This document shows, piece after piece, positions 12,251 to 24,282 of a stretch of 64,000 bases of DNA (the stretch's first letter is position 1; each line of letters starts with the position of its first letter). The stretch lies in contig CM077646.1 of the NCBI GenBank assembly GCA_039707465.1, forward strand, positions 76,222,715 through 76,286,714, given 5' to 3'. Under the pieces are notes generated by a model. It ran no database searches, had not been told where the DNA came from, and saw only the letters and a list, made by a program, of their open reading frames with translations. A program made the position numbers and the translations under genes. The stretch comes from Rhabdophis nuchalis. Lineage: Eukaryota; Chordata; Lepidosauria; Squamata; Natricidae.

Positions 12251-12450
12251 TCAAGTTTAGCGTATGTCCATCAAGATCATCTTCATTACTCTCTACAGGT
12301 TGATACTAAAATATTAGCAAGGCACTAAGTATGTTTGGAATTGGGAAAAAGTCATCATTCACAACAGTTTCTGGAATCTGGACTTGTTGGTCCCACTTGG
12401 GTTCTATGGAAAGCTTAGGGCTGTTTCTGAAGGTTTAGTGCCTCAAGGCA

Positions 12451-13111
<661 letters not shown>

Positions 13112-13504
13112 GTTTACAATCCAGCTGAAGCATTTTTTATTTATGTAATTTTTTATTGATTTAGATGGGCTATCCTACCTTGATTATTTTTATAAACAAC
13201 TCAAGTTGGTGAACATACTTAATACTCCTTCCTCCTCTAATTTTTCCCACAGCAACAACCCTTTAAGTTCTTATTTGCTTGAGAGAGAGTGACTGACCCA
13301 AAGTCATCCAACTGGCTCCAGCTGAAAGACTAGGTGATAGCGATAACCAGGGAAGCTTTTTCATAGCTCTGTGTGGTATGCCAATTTCACCCTTATCTAG
13401 ACTTGGAGGCACTGCACATGTCACTTCTGCTTTGGTTACCTCATGAACGGTTTAGTGCAACCTGCTCTAGACTGCACTATCCTTGAAGTACATCTGGAAA
13501 CCAC

Positions 13505-14208
13505 AATTGATCTGGAATGCCTTGCGCACAGTCACTCACACCCTCGGCTCTTCCCTTCTGGACTACTGTAATGCTCTCTACATGGGGCTCCCCTTGAAGA
13601 GCACCGGGAGGCTCCAACTGGTCCAGAATGCGGGTAATTATGGGGGCGACCCGATGCTCCCATGTAACACCCCTCCTGCGTGAGCTACACTGGCTTTCGG
13701 TGGTTTTCCGGGTGCGATTCAAGGTGTTACTATCTTTAAAGTGCTCCATGGCTTAGGACCTGGGTACCTACGAGATTGCCTTCTGCCACCGAGAGCCTCT
13801 CACCGGCCAGTACGCTCCCATAGATAGGGTCTCCTCATGGTGCTATTGGCTAAACAATGTCGATTGGCGACACCCAGGGGGAGAGCCTTCTCCATGGGAG
13901 CACCTGTTCTCTGGAACAAATTGCCCCTGGAGTTAAGAATTATCCCTGACCTACGCACCTTCCGCCATGCTCTCAAAACCTTTCTTTTCCAACAAGCTGG
14001 GCTGGCATAAATATGAATTTTTAAATATGAATTTTTATTAATTTTAATTGGGGTTTGTTGGTTTTTTAATCTTATGAGAGGCCAAATTATTTAATATTTT
14101 TTAAATTGTTTTTAACTTTTATATATCTGTTTTACCTTGGCTGTACACTGCCCTGAGTCATTTGGGAGTAGGGCGGTATAAAAAATAAACAAATAAATAA
14201 ATAAATAC
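13505..14208 (+). mobile_element. L2-type LINE 3' end, frame-broken, (AAAT)n tail
   Basis: It begins with the segment encoding ALRTVTHTL and DYCNALYMGLPLKS and continues through VQNAG. It then loses frame several times before the homologous RLATPRGRAFS-type region (around 13867) and a terminal FQQAGLA. The 3' UTR ends GGGCGGTATAAAAAATAAAC plus AAAT repeats. It is more decayed than the neighbouring copy at 12451, and both lie in the sense orientation of ERC2. Confidence 0.82.
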
Positions 14209-15165
14209 AGCATCACAAACAATTAATGCATAAATACAGCATCACAAACAATTAATTTCCTAATTTAGTTATGTTAATCCTTTGTGAAGTGAATGGCACT
14301 GGCTCCCATTAGACCTCTGGATACAATTCAGGATGCTGATTTCACCTGTAAAGCTCCTCATGGCATGGAGTTAGAGTACTTGAGGGATTCTCTCTGTTTC
14401 TGGTGATGTCTTCTCTCCATTAGATCTAGCAGAAAAGACATGATTTGGGCTTCATCAATTAAAAAAATGTAATCTTTAACTGACATTCATGTTACCTCTC
14501 TTCTCTGTTACCTCCTGGAACCCTTTAGAACCTGAGATCAGATTGGTCCTGACTTGCTAGATTTTTGGAAAGTCTTTTTTTTTTGCCTAGTAATGCTGAT
14601 TGTGAAATTAGTAAGGAAATATTATATTATATTGCTATTTACATTTTGCTGCTGATTTTGTTTTGGACCATATGTTTTACCATTGCATGTAGATCTTATA
14701 CTGTGGTTTTCATTTAAATTTTGTTTTCTGTGGCAAGAGAAGCAGCTATAGAAATAAAAGTAGATAAAAAAATCTTTTAGAAAGTTTTCTCAGTGTGGAA
14801 TTCAGATTAAAATCTTGTAATTCTCAGCCAGCATCGTAGCCTAACACATTTGAAAAGCATTAAGTTGAAAATAGTCTAAATATTCTGTGATGTTTCAGAT
14901 TCTTGAATGATAGTGAAGAATCTCAATGAGATTTCCTTAAAGACCAGATTGGTGTTCATGGAAGGTAACATGTCCTGTCCTTGGCTGAAAAGGAGGCCCA
15001 GAATCTTTCTCATAGTATTAAGTTAGTGGGTCAAGGGAACTCTATTAGGTTAAGCCAAATATATCAATTAAAGTACAGTTTTAAGGGCCATTAAAAAAAA
15101 CCATAGTTGAAATAAGAGATTACATCTTTCATCCCAGTGAAAGAAACTAAGATTATGGCTTAGAA
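14209..15165. other. Intronic DNA without recognisable elements
   Basis: The first 80 bp repeat CATAAATACAGCATCACAAACAATTAAT-like words as an extension of the LINE tail. The rest is unrecognised. Confidence 0.4.
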
Positions 15166-15280
15166 CAGTGATGGCAAACCTTTTTGGCACCGAGTGCTGA
15201 AAAGGGAAAATGCATGCTCGTCTGGGTCGCAATCCGGAAGAGGAGCTGCCCAGAAGACTAGCTGGACAGCATGAATGCAT
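15166..15280 (+). mobile_element. Truncated hAT-like MITE (CAGTGATGGCAAACC end)
   Basis: The left terminus CAGTGATGGCAAACCTTTTT matches the terminal type of the complete element at 51640-52116. Its right part is missing where the L2 copy at 15281 begins, so the L2 insertion or a deletion removed it. Confidence 0.6.
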
Positions 15281-16373
15281 GTTTTTTTAAAAAATTAAAT
15301 TTCTATACCGCCCTTCTCCCTTCCGGGACTCAGGGCGGTGTACAGGCAGCAATAAAATCAGTGATATAAAATATAAAAAATACATGAAATATATATTTAA
15401 AAATATATTAAATAATATCCCTGTTCTAAAACCATTAATAAAACCTACTAAAACCATTAAAAAAATTACGCCAGGCCGGCCATACGAAATAGATAGGTCT
15501 TCAAAGCCCGACGGAAGAGGCGCAGGTCCGGGGTCATGCGTAGGTCGGTGGGTAGGTCATTCCATAGGGCAGGAGCCACCACAGAGAAGGCTCTCCCCTT
15601 GGGGGTCACCAGCCGACATTGCCTGGCTGACGGCACCCTGAGGAGGCCCTCTCTGTGGGAGCACACTGGTCAGTGGGAGGTATTTGATGGCAGGAGGCGG
15701 TCTTGCAGGTAACCAGGTGCCTTGCCATGGAGGTAGTTACTAATACCTTGAAGCGCACCCGGAAAGCCACAGGCAGCCAGTGCAGCTCGTGCAGGAGAGG
15801 TGTCACATGTGAGCATCTAGGAGCTCCCAGGATCCCCCGCGCGGCTGCATTCTGAACTAACTGGAGCCTCCGGGTGAACTTCAAGGGAAGCCCCATGTAG
15901 AGAGCATTGCAGTAGTCCAGGCGGGAGATGATGAGGGCTTGAGTGACCGTGCGTAAAGTGTCACGATCCAGAAAGGGGCGCAACTGGCATATCAGGTGAA
16001 CCTGATAAAAGGCCCCCCTGGCAACAGCTGTCATATGATCTTCTAGCGACAGCCGAGAGTCCAGGAGGACGCCCAAGTTGCGAGCCCTCTCTGTGGGGGC
16101 TAAAGACTCGCCCCCAATAGCCAGAGCAGGCACCAACTGGCTATATCGTGCCGCCCGAAGCCACAGCCACTCGGTCTTGGACGGGTTGAGTCGGAGTCTG
16201 TTTCTCCCCATCCAGACTCGCATGGCCTCCAGACACCAGGACGTCACTTCCATGGCATCGTTGGGGTGGTCCGGGGTAGAGATGTAAAGCTGAGTATCAT
16301 CAGCGTACTGGTGGAATTCTACCCCGAAACCACGGATGATCTCACCCAACGGCTTCATATAAATGTTGAACAG
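15281..16373 (-). mobile_element. L2-type LINE copy C (RT C-terminal half and 3' UTR)
   Basis: The minus frame 16373-15606 starts inside the RT at LFNIYMKPLGEIIRGFG, includes the [10 protein letters not shown] motif C (here HQYADDTQ) and runs to the ELHWLP region. The frame then shifts, and 15666-15466 supplies SHREGLLRVPS and a terminal FRMAGLA. The 3' UTR runs to the T-rich boundary near 15281. It is 5'-truncated against a piece of an inverted-repeat MITE at 16374. It is one layer of a nested cluster. Confidence 0.85.
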
Positions 16374-16414
16374 CTCTGCTGGCTGGAGAATTCTGGGAGT
16401 TGAAGTCCACAAGT
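16374..16414. mobile_element. MITE fragment, left of the inserted L2 copy D
   Basis: GGCTGGAGAATTCTGGGAGT-TGAAGTCCACAAGT is the arm of a hairpin MITE; a related full hairpin is visible at 27842-27957. The rest of this arm reappears on the other side of L2 copy D at 19327-19351, so copy D inserted into the MITE. Confidence 0.65.
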
Positions 16415-19326
16415 AATAATAATAATAATAATAATTTAATTTCTATCCCGCTCTCTCTCCCCAAGGGGACTCGAGGCGGGGCACAGGCAATTAAAAATAC
16501 AAATAGACCACAAGCAAATACAAAATACAAAGTTAAAAATAAATTAAATAAATCCTGCGCTAAAACCCATAACTAGACTAAAAATTACCCCTAAAAAACC
16601 CTGACCTAAAAAGAGACTACCCAAGGCCGGCCAGACGAAAAAAGTGCGTCTTTAATTTTAAGCGGAAGGAGCGGAGGTCCGTGGTTGTCCTGATATCGGG
16701 GGGAAGGTCATTCCAGAGGGCTGGGCCCGCCACAGAGAAGGCCCTTCCCCTGGGCGTTGCCCGCTGACAAAGTCTAGTGGACGGCACCCGGAGAAGTCCC
16801 TCTCTGTGGGAGCGAATCGGCCGTGAGGATGTATGGGGCAGGATCCGATCCCGCAGATAGCTAGGTCCCGAGCCATGGAGCGCTTTGAAGATGGTGACTA
16901 ACACCTTGAAGCGCACCCGGAAGACGACAGGTAGCCAGTGCAGCTCGCGCAACAGCGGTGTTACATGGGCAAACCTAGAGGTGCCCATAATTGCTCGCGC
17001 GGCTGCATTCTGGACCAACTGAAGCCTCCGGGTACACCTCAAGGGGAGCCCCATGTAGAGAGAGTTGCAATAATCCAGTCGGGATGTCACGAGAGCATGA
17101 GTGACTGTGCGAAGGGCGTCCCGATCCAATAGGGGGCGCAACTGGCGTACCAGGCGAACCTGGTAAAACGCCCTCCTGGCCACGGCTGTCACTTGATCTT
17201 CCATGGACAGCCGGGTATCCAGGAGGACACCCAAGTTGCGCGCCCCATCCACAGGGGCAAGATGTTCGCCCCCTATGGCCAGCGTTGGAGAGAGCTGGTT
17301 GAATCGGGCAGCCGGAAACCACAGCCACTCGGTCTTGGTCGGGTTGAGCCTAAGTCCGTTACTTCCCATCCAGATCCGCACGGCTTCCAGGCACTGGCAC
17401 ATCACCGCTACGGCATCGTTGGGGTGGTTTGGGGTAGATATGTACAGCTGGGTGTCATCAGCGTACAGGTGGTACTCTACCCCAAAACCACGGATGATCT
17501 CGCCCAGCGGCTTCATGTATGCGTTAAACAGGAGAGGCGAGAGGACCGACCCCTGAGGCACCCCGCATGTGAGGGGTCTCGGGGTCGACCTCTGCTCTCC
17601 TGCCCGCACAAATTGCGATCGGCCAGAGAGGTAGGAGGAGAACCACCGTAAAACGGTGCCTCCCACCCCCAACCCCCCCAGCCGATGCAATAGGATACCA
17701 TGGTCGATGGTATCGAAAGCCGCCGAGAGGTCTAATAGGACCAGGATGGAGGAACATCCCCCATCTCTGGCCCTCCAGAGGTCATCTACCAACGCGACCA
17801 ATGCCGTCTCGGTGCTATGCCCGGGCCGAAAGCCGGACTGGCGCGGATCTAGATAGTCAACTTCCTCCAGGTGACGGGGAAACTGTTGTGCCACCACACT
17901 CTCAACAACCTTCGCCAAGAAGGGAAGGTTGGAGACTGGACGGTAGTTGTTCAAAAGAGCTGGGTCCAAAGAGGGCTTCTTGAGGAGGGGCCTCACCATG
18001 GCCTCTTTTAGGGAGGCAGGCAAGGAACCCTCACTCAAGGATGCGTTGACAACCTCTTGGAGCCAGCCTCGTGTCACCTCCCAGGATGCCAGTACAAGCC
18101 AGGAGGGGCACGGATCCAATAAACATGTGGTGGCTCGCAGTCGCCCACGTAGCCTGTCCATATCCTCGGAAGTAACGGAGTCAAACTCCTCCCAAACAAG
18201 ATCTCCCCCGTGGCATCCCACTGGGCCATGAATGGGGGTTAGCTCACTCTGTATCTGGGCGGTTTTCTCCTGCAGAAAAATCACAAATTCCTCTGCTCTA
18301 CCCTGTAGCGGGGCTTCCCGCTCCCTCTGTTGAAGGAGGGAGCGGGTCACCCTAAACAGGGCGGCAGGGCGGTTTTCTGCGGATGCTATGAGAGTGGCAC
18401 AATGATGACGTTTGGCCACCCTCAGCGCCACAATGTAAGTCCGTAAATGGGCTCTTACCTGTGTCCGGTCAGATTCAGAGCGGCTAGCCCTCCATCTTCT
18501 CTCTAGGCATCTCTTGCGGCGTTTCATCACCCGCAGCTCCTCAGTGAACCAAGGAGCCAGGGTGGTTCGCCGCCGCAAGAGAGGCCGCAAGGGCGCGACC
18601 CGATCTAAGGCTCCCACGGCCGCACTATTCCATGCGGCCGTGAGGTCCTCCATCGGGGCGCGGGTCAGGGATACAGGAAATGGCCCAAGCGCTGTCTGGA
18701 ACCCATCTGGGTCCATCAAGCGCCTGGGGCGGTACCAGATTGGTGACTCTGGTTCCGCCTCCCCGCGGAGGGGAGCAGCGGTCGGAAAGTCGAGCCGGAG
18801 AAGTGAGTGGTCTGACCATGACAAGGGTGTGATGACTATATCCCCTGTACCCAGATCACTTTTCCATTGGCCCGAGACGAAGATGAGGTCCGGCGTATGT
18901 CCACCCTCGTGGGTGGGGCCCTGAATTACTTGGGTCAGGTCCATGGCCGTCATGGAAGCCATGAACTCCCGAGCTGCCACGGATGATTCGCCCAACGATG
19001 GCAGGTTAAAGTCCCCCATGACTATAAGTCTGGGGGTCTCCACTGCCACCGTAGCGATCACCTCCAGGAGCTCGGGCAGGGCTGCTGCTACATAGCGGGG
19101 AGCCAGGTATACAACCAGCAAGCCCAACTGCCTCCCTAGGCCCCACTTCACGCAGAGGGACTCACAGCCGGAAGTCTGAGGCACAATGGTCTCTCTCGGC
19201 TCAAGGCCTTCCTTAATAATGACCGCTACCCCACCACCCCTGCCTAGGGCCCGCGGCTGATGAAATGCGCGGTAGCCTGGTGGGCACATTTCAACGAGGG
19301 GATGTCCTCCCTCGTGGCCCAACCTC
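16415..19326 (-). mobile_element. L2-type LINE copy D with open EN-RT frame
   Basis: This 5'-truncated L2-like LINE has its (AAT)n 3' tail at 16415-16435, a 3' UTR to 16616, and a continuous open frame through endonuclease and reverse transcriptase. In the 938-codon frame (19433-16617) the L2 portion starts near residue 38. Visible landmarks are the endonuclease motifs RLIVMGDFN (about 135-143) and SWSDHS (about 205-210), RT motif A LLDLSAAFDTIDH (about 566-578), motif [11 protein letters not shown] (624-633) and motif [11 protein letters not shown] (657-666). The C-terminus ends FFRLAGLG. The N-terminal part of the endonuclease is missing. The unbroken frame indicates a relatively recent insertion. 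It is antisense to ERC2. Confidence 0.9.
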
Positions 19327-19433
19327 AAGTTGCCAAGTTTGGGAACCCCTGATCTAGAGGCTCCTGTAATCACCCGCGCAGCTGCATTCTGCACTAACTG
19401 TAGCTTTCGAGTGCACCTCAAGGGAAGCCTCAT
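16617..19433 (-). CDS. Chimeric transposon ORF: L2 C-terminus / MITE end / truncated L2 EN-RT
   Basis: This 938-codon frame starts MRLPLRCTRKLQLVQNAAAR, which is the C-terminal region of the flanking L2 copy E. Residues about 27-37 (RSGVPKLGNLR) are encoded by the terminus of a hAT-like MITE (19327-19351). From about residue 38 it is the 5'-truncated L2 copy D. The family protein has EN at the N-terminus and RT in the middle. Here the EN is incomplete: the first catalytic residues are absent, while GDFN and SDH remain. The RT motifs appear intact, including YADD. The ATG is fortuitous, with no sign of a dedicated promoter. It is best read as a transposon-derived fusion frame, not a cellular gene. 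Confidence 0.6.
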   Translation of the reverse strand: MRLPLRCTRKLQLVQNAAARVITGASRSGVPKLGNLRLGHEGGHPLVEMCPPGYRAFHQPRALGRGGGVAVIIKEGLEPRETIVPQTSGCESLCVKWGLGRQLGLLVVYLAPRYVAAALPELLEVIATVAVETPRLIVMGDFNLPSLGESSVAAREFMASMTAMDLTQVIQGPTHEGGHTPDLIFVSGQWKSDLGTGDIVITPLSWSDHSLLRLDFPTAAPLRGEAEPESPIWYRPRRLMDPDGFQTALGPFPVSLTRAPMEDLTAAWNSAAVGALDRVAPLRPLLRRRTTLAPWFTEELRVMKRRKRCLERRWRASRSESDRTQVRAHLRTYIVALRVAKRHHCATLIASAENRPAALFRVTRSLLQQREREAPLQGRAEEFVIFLQEKTAQIQSELTPIHGPVGCHGGDLVWEEFDSVTSEDMDRLRGRLRATTCLLDPCPSWLVLASWEVTRGWLQEVVNASLSEGSLPASLKEAMVRPLLKKPSLDPALLNNYRPVSNLPFLAKVVESVVAQQFPRHLEEVDYLDPRQSGFRPGHSTETALVALVDDLWRARDGGCSSILVLLDLSAAFDTIDHGILLHRLGGLGVGGTVLRWFSSYLSGRSQFVRAGEQRSTPRPLTCGVPQGSVLSPLLFNAYMKPLGEIIRGFGVEYHLYADDTQLYISTPNHPNDAVAVMCQCLEAVRIWMGSNGLRLNPTKTEWLWFPAARFNQLSPTLAIGGEHLAPVDGARNLGVLLDTRLSMEDQVTAVARRAFYQVRLVRQLRPLLDRDALRTVTHALVTSRLDYCNSLYMGLPLRCTRRLQLVQNAAARAIMGTSRFAHVTPLLRELHWLPVVFRVRFKVLVTIFKALHGSGPSYLRDRILPHTSSRPIRSHREGLLRVPSTRLCQRATPRGRAFSVAGPALWNDLPPDIRTTTDLRSFRLKLKTHFFRLAGLG
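19327..19351. mobile_element. MITE terminus to the right of L2 copy D
   Basis: AAGTTGCCAAGTTTGGGAAC-CCCTG is a hAT-type end (CAGGGGTTCCCAAACTTGG on the minus strand). With 16374-16414 it forms the two sides of a MITE split by L2 copy D. The matching left terminus of the MITE was not found. Confidence 0.65.
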
Positions 19434-20506
19434 GTAGAGAACATTGCAGTAGTCGAGTCAGGATGTCACGAGGGCCTGAGTGACTGTACGAAGGGCAGCC
19501 CGGTCCAGTAAGGGGCGCAATTGGCGCATCAGGCATACCTGATGAAACGCCCCCCTGGCCACGGCCGCCACATGGTCCTCCATGGACAGCCGGGAATCCA
19601 GGAGGACACCCAAATTGCGCGCCCTCTCCACGGGGGCCAGTGTTTCGCCCCCAATGGCCAGAGTTGGAGTACTCTGGCTGAACCGGGGTGCTGGAAACCA
19701 CAGCCACTCAGTCTTGGACGGGTTGAGCTTGAGTTTGTTACTACCCATCCAGATCCGTACGGCCTCCAAACACCGGGACATCACCTCGACGGCATCGTTG
19801 GGGTGGTCTGGGGTGGATATGTACAGCTGAGTATCATCAGCGTACAGATGATATCCCACCCCATACCACAGATGATCTCACTCAGTGGCTTCATATATGT
19901 GTTGAATAGGAGGGGCGAGAGGACCGACCCCTGAGGAACCCCACATAAGAGGGGCCTTGATGCCGACCTCTGCCCTCCTGCCAACACATATTGCGACCGA
20001 CCAGAGAGGTAGGACGAGAACCACCATAAAACGGTGCCTCCCAGCCCCAACCCCCCCAGCCGGTGCAATAGGATACCATGGTCGATGGTATCAAAAGACA
20101 CTGAGAGGTCTAACAGGACTAGGATAGAGGAATGTCCTCTATCCCGCGCCCTCCAGAGATCATCAACCAACGCGACCAATGCCATCTCGGTGCTGTGACC
20201 GGGTTGGAAGCCGGACTGGCGTGGGTCTAGATAATCAATTTCCTCCAGGTGTCTCGGAAACTGTTGGGCCACCACACTCTCAACAACCTTCGCTAAAAAG
20301 TGAAGATTGGAGACTGGACGGAAGTTCTCCAATAATGCTGGGTCCAGGGACGGCTTCTTGAGGAGGGGCCTTACTACCGCCTCTTTCAAGATGGCAGGCA
20401 AGGACCCCTCACTCAGAGATGCGTTGACAATGCCCTGGAGCCAGCCTCGTGTCATCTCCCAGGATGCCAGTACAAGCCAGGAGGAACACCTATCCTCGGT
20501 AGTAAC
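19352..20506 (-). mobile_element. L2-type LINE copy E (RT region, frame-broken)
   Basis: The minus frames 20455-19781 and 19859-19458 together cover the RT from [20 protein letters not shown] through [35 protein letters not shown] and a [10 protein letters not shown] in the second frame. They continue to LVTS, where a stop ends the frame; the VQNAAARVIT-type segment follows in the frame of the 938-codon ORF. A frameshift lies near 19860. The 3' part is cut by the MITE and copy D. Its 5' end near 20506 carries an internal deletion of about 65 bp compared with copy D. Confidence 0.85.
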
Positions 20507-20916
20507 ATTTTCCTTATCAAATTGTACTTAAAAGTAAAACAGGAGGTTGAAATGAAATCAGAATTATTCTCAGTAGGATCTAAATAAGTGGTGTATTGAA
20601 GAGAGGCATTTTAAAATATTTTTCAGGGTTTTAGACATATTATATAAAATTCCCATCACAGGTCGTACTTATATTTAATCCTGATTCATTAATTCAAAAC
20701 CAGAGGGAACATAGTAAAACATACCTTTTTTTCTATTCAGAGTGAAGAAGCATATGATATCAAACAACTAAAGACCCATTTTCTCAGAAAAATAATAATT
20801 TAAATATTTGTGATGTTTCTGACCCAATTTGCAATCTTCTGTCTTGTTTTGAAAGCCTTCCCAAAGCAATTGCTGTAAGATGGTTTATGGGGCAGCATCA
20901 TGGAGAACCACATGGC
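20507..20916. other. Intronic DNA without recognisable elements
   Basis: AT-rich spacer between the L2 cluster and a solo LTR. Nothing was recognised. Confidence 0.4.
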
Positions 20917-21496
20917 TGTGCTAACCTAGGCTTACCCAAACCATGAAGCAGACTCCTTGTCCTGACAAAAACACCTCTTTATTAAGTTACTATGAATTCC
21001 TCTCATTCATATCCAGCAAAGTCTTTTAAGGGAGGATTTATAGTCACAGACCTTATCTGGCTTGGAGAGCTGCCAGGCCAATATCTTCAAAACTTGGCAA
21101 GGAGTCTCAGAGAGTCACAAACCAATTAAGCAAACTAATTGTCTCCTGTGAACTCCACTCCTCTTTCACTCCTCTTTTATTCCCTATGGGAGGGGCCATT
21201 CACCGTCCACCTGCGGCCTTACTCCCAAGTTGACCCTTGTTCCTTAGCTATTCCCTTCATCTGGCAACTCTGCACATGCACACACTGGGAACAGGCTCCA
21301 ACTGTTCGTCTGCCTCACTGATGTCTGACTCCAAAGACAGCTGATAACTGTCAGATGGCCCTGGCCCCATCTCTGCCTCTGATGCAGAATCCTCATCAGA
21401 GCCTCCCCAGACTCCAGGACTGGCCCACGTTCCTCCCCAACTTCCTCACTGTCTGAATCTGCTTCCAGCTCTGTTAGACTCTGGCGGGTTACAACA
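20917..21496 (-). mobile_element. Solo LTR, antisense, same family as 32155-32712
   Basis: On the + strand it runs from TGTGCTAACC to GGCGGGTTACAACA. Shared words with the copy at 32155 include CAGACTCCTTGTC, CCTCTTTATT, AGACCTTATC, TCATCAGAGCC (CATCAGAGCC in the other copy) and TCTGTTAGACTCTGGCGGG (TCTGTTGGCAAATGGCGGG in the other). Read in reverse, TTTATT gives the AATAAA signal near the LTR 3' end. Flanking TGGC words may be a decayed target duplication. No internal retroelement region is present. Confidence 0.7.
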
Positions 21497-22899
21497 CTGG
21501 CTTAGAATACAGTCAAGTGCAAATTAGGTGGCCTAATTTGTTGTCTGTTTTGATCCACCATTTAATAGAGCTGACATATGTCACATACCTATAGAATCTC
21601 TTCTTGGCATCACCTTTCTCTTTAGTGAAGGCTTTCATGAAAAACTAAGACAAGATGGCTTTGGATTGTGGTGCCTATGATCAAATACATCCCAGAAGCA
21701 CTAGCTTGCTTATTTCTGCTTTGAAAGATAGGCTGTGATCATTTTTCTTGAATCTTCTCTTGTCTTTTGCATCTGACTCAGATGCAACTTTCTTCCCAGC
21801 TGTCTGTGGGTTGGCACTGATCGGCAGCCAAATTTTTGTTTGCTTTCATCTAAGACATGTCTGGGACAATGTGGCATTTCAGTAATTATAATTAGAATTA
21901 TACCAGCAGAATTTATATCTTTCTACCACTTTAAGGAGTACTTTTGAATGAAAGCATATCTCTATAGGGTAATAATTTATACTATAATTAATAAATCTAA
22001 TCGTTGACATCCATTGCTTCTTATCCTGCCTACAGATGCTTTGGAGAAATATTTGCCTTGAATTTTAAAAATCACTTCATATTTTCACAAAAGTATCATT
22101 TAATATATTTTAGTGGGCTAGGCAAAGCTACCTATATTGTGGTGATGCTAAAATGCTACATTTAACATTTATACTAGGAACGTGCAGTGCTGTAGATTTG
22201 ATTTCCAAAGGTGCTTCAAAATTCTTAATCCTGGGAAAATGCATGGTTTAAAAAACTGCAAATGGGTACTACATCATGTGTTCCAAAGCACTTTTTGGAG
22301 ATTGAATCTAAAGTATTGCACAGCCCTAATTTATAATTCTGACCAGATGGAAATATCTATTGAGCAGCTTAATTGAACATAAATAAGGTAAGGAAAGTAT
22401 GAACACGGCTTGTGAAAATCTTTCCAATCCTTTTAGCCAGTAGTCCTATGTTTGTATAGATGCATGCATTGGAAAGTATGGGGTCAAATGATCAAGAGTA
22501 AGGTGGTCTTGGACTGGAGTGGTCATCAACATTTCAAGTTAATGCTTGACTTCTGAAGCTGGGATGACAAACCAAAAATATCTCTGCAAAGTGTAGCTGA
22601 AAACCTCAGGAAAGACAATCTCTCAGGATAGAGAGGATAGGAGATTGCTAACATATATTCCGGATCTCTGGATTCAAATAAGGAGATCACAGGACATTGG
22701 TTTTCTGAGGGTTTGAGCTCTGGGTGACAATAGGATTAGCCATGTCTCTTGCAACTATGACAAAAACCTTTAAAAGACTCTAAATTCACAAATCTAATTT
22801 TCTAATACAGTAACTTTTAAAAGTTGCTCATCAACTACTTCCAAACTATTAGAGACCTTTGGAATGACAAGTTTGAAAATGTGAGGTAGCTCACTCTTT
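21497..22899. other. Intronic DNA without recognisable elements
   Basis: Unrecognised AT-rich sequence with only short chance open frames. Confidence 0.4.
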
Positions 22900-24022
22900 A
22901 ATCCTGAATGAAAGAAAAAATTTAAAAATAACTTTAAGAAGTCAAAGAATCTGAAATAAACAGCAAAATGCTAAGCAAGATTTTGAACTTAGAAAGTTAT
23001 AAACAAACTAGGAATCCATATATATTGGGACTTTTATCAAAACTTTTATGATTAGATTTGGAATTAAATATCAAGTACAAACTTTATGAGATACAGATCC
23101 TGTTTTGATTTTTACAAGACATAAGGTAGATTTAAAAAAATCATAATTTCAAAAACTAGACATTAGAGCTGACCCAAGATTTTAGGTAGATGAAAGATAT
23201 ACTGTACATTATTGCAAGAGAATGCAAGAATAAAAATATTGAAGAAGACATTTGAAGAATGGAATCAAAATATAATAGTCACAATATTAACAATGTAAGG
23301 AAGGATGTCTGCTTCTATGAATAGACTATGTCCAAGAGATATTATTGAAGAGATGTAGAATGTAGAAGAAATGTTATTTGATAAGACAGAGATGGTATTG
23401 AAAGTGAAAATGATTTAGAAACGATTGTGTTTCACGGGATCTCCAAAAGAAATTAGGAGAGGCTTTAAAATTTAAAAGGGAAATAAATGACAAACCAAGA
23501 TAGTGAACTGTATAATTTTTACTACTGGATTTACAAAAGAGGGTTGTTAAAGCTTTGAAGAACCTTCTGTCATGGGACAAAGATGAAGAGAAATCAAATC
23601 CCACAGCTATGTTTGAACAAACTAAATATTAAGACTGTTAGAAGTAAAAGAAGGGAATATAAAGTCAATTTAATTAATCAAGGTGAAAATAAAATTTTAT
23701 TACTTTTAGCAAGCCTTTATGAACTTTCTGCTGACACCAGAACCGAAAAGATGAAGCCTTATGGATTTGTTTATAGATAAAAGATGAGATATGGAATGAA
23801 TCTTTCCATGTTTGTAATCTTAAACAGGGTAAACAAATGCTATTTTTTATATTTGTTGTGATGAAGTTTGGAAGTCATTTTTTATATATTTCTTTATTAT
23901 TTTCTTACTATTTTCCTTTTACTCTTTTTCATTTTTTCCCCTTGCACTCCTTTCTTTTCTTTAGTCTTTCGTTTCTGTATTAGATTTTACTACTATAACC
24001 AAACATTTTAATAAAACAATTC
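22900..24022 (+). mobile_element. Possible L1-type LINE 3' region
   Basis: A long purine-rich stretch with scattered lysine/glutamate-rich open pieces is followed by a T-rich 3' UTR with TTTCTTTTCTTTAGTC. It ends CAAACATTTTAATAAAACAATT, which resembles the 3' ends of squamate L1 elements. No diagnostic RT motif was seen, so the call is tentative. Confidence 0.35.
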
Positions 24023-24282
24023 AAATTGATACTCAAGTGCATTATGAGAATCCAAGGAAAATCGCATTCTCATGCACTGTGGCTACCTCCTCCCTTTCAC
24101 GCCATGTACTGATGGAAATCGTCTTCTGAGGGATAATCAGATGAGATGATTGTCCCCCACAGCAGATATTCCTGTTCCTTGTTTTTTTTTTTAAACTTAA
24201 CAATCATTCTGAACAGGAGAAAATCTAGCTACTTATAGCAATGAGAAATAATACAAAAGATCATTTTTTCTGTTGTTTCTCT

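Noticed and set aside
17193..18924. Plus-strand open frames of 94-152 codons in the L2 cluster
   Set aside because: They are shadows of the minus-strand LINE reading frame; no plus-strand family signature is present.
15281..20506. Reading L2 copies C and E as one element split by the MITE and copy D
   Set aside because: Both contain the RT segment from LFN-YMKPL to the C-terminal region, so they overlap and must be separate insertions.
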